A stretch of 64,000 nt of DNA. It comes from Kocuria salsicia (GTDB lineage Bacteria > Actinomycetota > Actinomycetes > Actinomycetales > Micrococcaceae). The stretch lies in assembly GCF_007681555.1 (NCBI RefSeq), contig NZ_VELE01000002.1:1-64000 (forward strand). The letters are read 5' to 3'. The translations under genes were made by a program, and so were the position numbers. This document shows, one piece after another, positions 60,474 through 64,000 of the stretch. The notes under the pieces are model-generated. The model saw nothing but the letters and a program-made list of their open reading frames with translations. It was not told the origin of the DNA and made no database searches. Each line of letters begins with the position of its first letter. The stretch's first letter is position 1.

Positions 60474-61346
60474 ATGAGCGACGAGAAGACCAAGGACCTC
60501 AAGGACGCCGCCCCGGACGTCCCCTGGCACGTGCTTCGGGACGGCAAGCGGATCCCCCAGCTGGGTTTCGGCACCTACCCGATGGACGACGCCGAGGCGG
60601 AGACGCTGATCCCGGAGGCTGTCTGGCGCGGGTACCGGCTGATCGACACCGCCGTGAACTACGGCAACGAACGCGGAGTGGGCCAGGGCGTCCGCTACAG
60701 CCACATGCCCAGGGAGGAGCTCTTCCTCACGTCCAAGCTGCCGGGCCGGGACCACGGCACGGACTCCGTGCGCCGGTCGCTGGAGGGCACCCTCGAGCGG
60801 CTCGGAACCGACTACCTGGACCTCTACCTCATCCACTGGCCCAACCCGGTCCAGGACCGATACGTGCAGACGTGGCAGACCATGCTCGAGGCGCGTGAGG
60901 AGGGACTGGTGCGTTCCGTGGGCGTGTCCAACTTCCTGCCCGAGCACCTGCAGCGCCTCGAGCGCGAGTCCGGTGAGATGCCCGTGGTGAACCAGGTGGA
61001 GCTGCACCCCCAGTACCAGCAGGAGGCGCTGCGCCGCTTCCACGAGGAGCACCGGATCCTCACCGAGGCGTGGTCCCCGCTGGGCCGCAAGACGGACCTC
61101 TTGCAGAGCGAGTGGCTCGAGGAGATCGCCCGCAAGCACGGTCGCAGCCCCGCCCAGGTGGTGCTGCGCTGGCACGTGCAGTCCGGCATCGTGCCGATCC
61201 CCAAGTCCTCGAACACGCAGCGCATGGCGGAGAACATCGACGTGTTCGACTGGGAGCTCACCGACGCGCAGATGGAGCGGCTGCGCATGATGCACACCGG
61301 GATCAGCGGGTCAGGCTTCGATCCCTCGGTGCACGAGGAGATGTGA
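60474..61346 (+). CDS. aldo/keto reductase
   Basis: NADPH-dependent oxidoreductase of the AKR5-like (2,5-diketogluconate reductase) type. The 290-residue protein has the catalytic tetrad: Asp and Tyr in LIDTAVNYGNE, Lys in LTSKLPG, and His in YLIHWP. The coenzyme motif IPKSSNTQRMAENIDVF is close to the C-terminus. ATG at 60474 has GGAAG/GAGG upstream. The true substrate is unknown. It lies 137 bases after mtnN on the same strand. Confidence 0.92.
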   Translation: MSDEKTKDLKDAAPDVPWHVLRDGKRIPQLGFGTYPMDDAEAETLIPEAVWRGYRLIDTAVNYGNERGVGQGVRYSHMPREELFLTSKLPGRDHGTDSVRRSLEGTLERLGTDYLDLYLIHWPNPVQDRYVQTWQTMLEAREEGLVRSVGVSNFLPEHLQRLERESGEMPVVNQVELHPQYQQEALRRFHEEHRILTEAWSPLGRKTDLLQSEWLEEIARKHGRSPAQVVLRWHVQSGIVPIPKSSNTQRMAENIDVFDWELTDAQMERLRMMHTGISGSGFDPSVHEEM

Positions 61347-61372
61347 CCCGGTCGTGAGCGGGGCCGCGGGAC

Positions 61373-62386
61373 TCAGTCCGTTCCGCGGCCCTCTGCGCGC
61401 AGGATCTCCCGCGAGCGGCTGACGTCCTCGCGCATCTGCGCGACGAGGGCGTCGACGCCCCGGTAGGCCACCATGCCGCGAAGACGTTCCACGAACTCGA
61501 CGACCACCGTGGAGCCGTAGAGGTTGAAGTCCTCCACCGTCTCCTCCGGGCGGTCGATTACGTGGGCCTCCACCTGGCGGGAGACACCGTCGAACGTGGG
61601 GTTGGAGCCGACCGAGATGGCCGTGGGCCACCGGGTGCCCTCCTCGTCCACGAGCCAGCCGGCGTAGACACCGTCCGCCGGGATGAACCCCGACGCGTCG
61701 GGCGCAAGGTTGGCGGTGGGGAAACCGAGTTCGCGTCCCCTCGCGGCGCCGTGGACCACTTCCCCGCGCATGCGGTGGGGTCGTCCGAGCAGCTGCGCGG
61801 CCCCACGCACGTCACCGGCGTCAAGGCATGAGCGCACCCAGGTGGAGGAGCAGCGGCGCTCGGCGCGGCGGTCCGCTGGCTGCTCCTGCGGGTCCTCCTC
61901 GTCCGGCACGGTGCCACGGACGTCGTCCACGACCACGACCTCGAAGCCGTGTTCCCGGCCGAGCTCGGTGATCGCCCTGAGATCTCCGGTGTTGTCCCGC
62001 CCAAGCCGAACGTCCGAGCCGATGACCAGGCACACCGCACCCAGGGGCTTGACGAGGTAGTCGACCACGAACTGCTGCGGGGTCAGCTCGGAAAACTCGA
62101 GGCTGTAGGGCAGCACGAGGACGGCGTCCACACCGGTCTCCTCGAGGGCGTCCAGCTTGTCCTCCGGGCCCATGATCAGACCGGGGTGCGAATCGGGCCT
62201 GTGCACGAGGGCCGGGTGAGGATCGAAGGTCACGACCACCGAGCGCGCGTGGTGGGACCGGGCGACGTCGAGCAGGCGCGCGAAGACTCGCTGGTGTCCG
62301 CGGTGGACACCGTCGAAGTTCCCGATCGTCACCACGGAGGGACCGAAACCGGGGGTGACTTCGTCCAGGCTTCTCCAGCGAATCAC
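61373..62386 (-). CDS. ribF: bifunctional riboflavin kinase / FAD synthetase
   Basis: Makes FMN from riboflavin and FAD from FMN. The 337-residue protein has the nucleotidyltransferase domain first (VVTIGNFDGVHRGHQRVFARL, then SDVRLGRDNTGD), and the flavokinase domain after about residue 185 (GRPHRMRGEVVHGAARGRELGFPTANL with the PTAN motif). An acidic, Glu/Asp/Pro-rich stretch near residue 165 (VPDEEDPQEQPAD) lies between sub-domains. GTG start. Placement next to truB is typical. Confidence 0.95.
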   Translation of the reverse strand: MIRWRSLDEVTPGFGPSVVTIGNFDGVHRGHQRVFARLLDVARSHHARSVVVTFDPHPALVHRPDSHPGLIMGPEDKLDALEETGVDAVLVLPYSLEFSELTPQQFVVDYLVKPLGAVCLVIGSDVRLGRDNTGDLRAITELGREHGFEVVVVDDVRGTVPDEEDPQEQPADRRAERRCSSTWVRSCLDAGDVRGAAQLLGRPHRMRGEVVHGAARGRELGFPTANLAPDASGFIPADGVYAGWLVDEEGTRWPTAISVGSNPTFDGVSRQVEAHVIDRPEETVEDFNLYGSTVVVEFVERLRGMVAYRGVDALVAQMREDVSRSREILRAEGRGTD

Positions 62387-62431
62387 AGTTCTCCTCGTCG
62401 TTCGTCGAGTGCGGGGCGCACCGTCTAGAGC

Positions 62432-62899
62432 CTACCGCTCACCGCGGGAGGGCCGCGTCATCCACAGCCACGCGAGGCCCACCACGGGCAGCACGAGCGG
62501 CACGTAGCCGTACCCCGCTCCGAATTCGGACCACACGCTTGCCTTGGGGAACAGCTGCGGTTCGAACATGCTGAGCGCTCCCACGCCCAGGACACCCAGG
62601 AGCTCCGCACCCACGGCCCACGTGGCCACTGCGTGCCAGCCGGGACCGGTCTTCGTCAGCGCCACGGTGGCGAGAACGTAGATCGCCGCGGACAGTGTGG
62701 AGAGCAGGATGGCCACGGGTGCCATGCTGAACTCGGTGGCCAGCTGGTACAGCGATCGCACACCGGCGGAGAGCGAGAAGATCCCGTACACGACAATCAG
62801 TACGCGCCCGAAGCCGGAACTCTTGCGGTCGGTGCGCCGGGTGTGCATCGAACCGCCGAAACGCTTCTGCAGCGTGGAGTGGGAGGACTCGGGGTCCAT
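62432..62899 (-). CDS. small four-helix membrane protein
   Basis: 155-residue protein with a polar basic N-terminus and four transmembrane helices (about 32-50, 59-79, 87-110 and 128-147). ATG with AAAGGA five bases upstream. Short stretches such as GVRSLYQLATEF and MTRPSRGER suggest a conserved actinobacterial membrane family of unknown function. It follows the other small membrane gene and may be co-transcribed with ribF. Confidence 0.78.
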   Translation of the reverse strand: MDPESSHSTLQKRFGGSMHTRRTDRKSSGFGRVLIVVYGIFSLSAGVRSLYQLATEFSMAPVAILLSTLSAAIYVLATVALTKTGPGWHAVATWAVGAELLGVLGVGALSMFEPQLFPKASVWSEFGAGYGYVPLVLPVVGLAWLWMTRPSRGER

Positions 62900-62938
62900 G
62901 GCCGTCCTTTCGTCACGCGGGCGCCGGCCGGCGCCACC

Positions 62939-62974
62939 GGGGTCAGTGGGGTCAGTGGGGTCGATGGGGTCACT
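62939..62974. repeat. short tandem repeat, 9 bp x 4
   Basis: GGGGTCAGT is repeated about four times, the third and fourth with changes (GGGGTCGAT, GGGGTCACT). It covers the end of the downstream membrane gene and the gap before the next, and could vary in copy number. Confidence 0.7.
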
Positions 62975-63341
62975 GGTAGTACCAGATGAAGTTCATGCGG
63001 TAGACCATCACGACCACCACGGGCCCCGCGGCCCCCAGGATCAGCGTGGACCACCGGGAGCGCTCCACGAGAGACCACACGAAGGTTCCCGCCGGGATGA
63101 GCAGCGCGGTGAGCAGGTAGCCCCAGTACTCGAGCACGCTGCCGGAGGCGGGCGGGCCGAGCACGGGAAGCAGCAAGGAACCGATCGCGTAGGCGAGCAG
63201 GAAACCCTCGAGGAGCAGCACGGAGCCCTGCGAGTAGTCGTCCGGTACGCGTCCGCGCAGGGCCTGCACCACGCACACCAGGCACGAGAGCGCGCCGAGC
63301 ACCGCGGAGGCCCAGAACCAGCCGTCGTAGCCCCACAGCAT
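62970..63341 (-). CDS. small four-helix membrane protein
   Basis: 123-residue protein with four hydrophobic helices (about 9-28, 40-61, 72-90 and 97-115), starting MLWGYDGWFW and ending NFIWYYQ. The ATG shares one base with the truB stop (TGATG), so it is likely read by reinitiating ribosomes. No known motif; function unknown. Aromatic-rich ends are compatible with a lipid-interface protein. Confidence 0.78.
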   Translation of the reverse strand: MLWGYDGWFWASAVLGALSCLVCVVQALRGRVPDDYSQGSVLLLEGFLLAYAIGSLLLPVLGPPASGSVLEYWGYLLTALLIPAGTFVWSLVERSRWSTLILGAAGPVVVVMVYRMNFIWYYQ

Positions 63342-64000
63342 CAGGACTTCCCCTCTGAGCCGGGTTCGTTGTTTGTGGAGACCTCGGCGGGATCCGTGAA
63401 GGTCACGCCCGCTGCGATGCCGAGCACCGACGTCGCGTAGCGCTTCTCGCCCCGGCCCCGCTCCTCGGCCAGCGCCACCAGGGTTCCGTCCGGGGCAAAG
63501 CAGGCGACGACACCGTCACCCGAGTCCCCGGAGACGGCCAGGGTTTTCCCCTCGGCGGCGATCCTGCGCCCGTGTGAGAGGTCGGTGGCCTGTACCGCGC
63601 TCAGCTCGCGCACGGGGAAGAGGCCGCGTGCCGCGATGTCCAGGGGCACCGTGCTCACCGTGCCCCCGGAGCGGACCTGCTCGGCGAGCTCCTCGAGGGT
63701 GTGGGCCTGCTCGAGCGTGAAGGAGCCCACGCGCGTGCGGCGCAGCGCCATGAGGTGCCCACCCACCCCGAGCGCCTCGCCCAGGTCCCGTGCCAGGGCG
63801 CGGATGTACGTGCCGGAGGTGCAGGTCACCGTGGCAGTGAGGTCCACCGCCGCGGCGTCCGTGGGCCGGGTGACGGTGTGCACCGTGAACTCCCGCACGG
63901 TGACGGGACGCGCCGCGAGCTCCACGTCCTCGCCCCTGCGGACCCGGGCGTAGGAGCGCTCGCCGTTGACCTTGATGGCGCTCACAGACGAGGGGACCTG
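63341..64000 (-). CDS. truB: tRNA pseudouridine(55) synthase, 3' part
   Basis: Makes pseudouridine 55 of tRNAs. The window contains the C-terminal 219 residues; the start, with the catalytic aspartate, lies beyond the right edge. The visible part begins QVPSSVSAIKVNGERSY, followed by the RNA-binding SGTYIRALARDLGEALGVGGHLMALRR, and a C-terminal PUA-like domain. Its stop overlaps the start of the small membrane gene. Confidence 0.94.
   Translation of the reverse strand, partial: QVPSSVSAIKVNGERSYARVRRGEDVELAARPVTVREFTVHTVTRPTDAAAVDLTATVTCTSGTYIRALARDLGEALGVGGHLMALRRTRVGSFTLEQAHTLEELAEQVRSGGTVSTVPLDIAARGLFPVRELSAVQATDLSHGRRIAAEGKTLAVSGDSGDGVVACFAPDGTLVALAEERGRGEKRYATSVLGIAAGVTFTDPAEVSTNNEPGSEGKS

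Overview
The window is a continuous stretch of very GC-rich actinobacterial core chromosome. Three things point to the family Micrococcaceae, most likely Kocuria or a close relative: an rrn leader with the conserved actinobacterial AACTCAATAGTGTG element, the neighbourhood infC-rpmI-rplT with a DUF1844 gene, and the ftsK-pgsA-cinA-clgR-DUF3046-recA-recX-miaB-miaA-dapF-hflX-lexA order. The genus is inferred from gene content and base composition; no database search was made. I see no prophage, insertion sequence, CRISPR array, tRNA gene, toxin-antitoxin pair or horizontally acquired island.

Layout, left to right. Positions 1-571 hold the promoter and leader of an rRNA operon that runs leftwards out of the window. 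Next come tyrS, an RNA-polymerase-associated HelD/HelR ATPase, apt, a 3-methyladenine glycosylase, argH and argG (4.3-8.5 kb argG-argH part), an acyl-CoA ligase, an ankyrin protein, and the arginine operon argCJBDFR read leftwards. ARG-box-like operators lie before argC and argG. After a quinone oxidoreductase come pheST, a DHA2-type MFS exporter coupled to a Nudix hydrolase and a TrmH-type rRNA methyltransferase, then infC-rpmI-rplT. infC starts with AUU and has a leader with a terminator/attenuator.

From 28 to 33 kb there is a histidine cluster (hisC, hisB, hisH, a 53-residue membrane protein, priA, an SseB-like protein); hisD and hisF are absent here. The SOS block follows: lexA with a divergent LysM envelope gene sharing LexA boxes, a DinG-like helicase, hflX, dapF, miaA, miaB, recX and recA with its own LexA box. 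Further right are clgR, the cinA amidase domain, pgsA, ftsK, rnj, dapA, dapB, an M16 protease, pnp and rpsO. The last part has a translationally coupled luxS-mtnN pair, an aldo/keto reductase, ribF, two small membrane proteins and the 3' part of truB.

Most genes are on the minus strand, and many adjoining genes overlap by four bases (ATGA or GTGA), which implies translational coupling in long operons. The most interesting points are regulatory rather than a new system: the infC AUU start and leader, an 18-bp perfect palindrome between infC and the DUF1844 gene, the shared SOS control region, the ArgR operators, a candidate leaderless miaB transcript, and small conserved-looking membrane proteins of unknown function.
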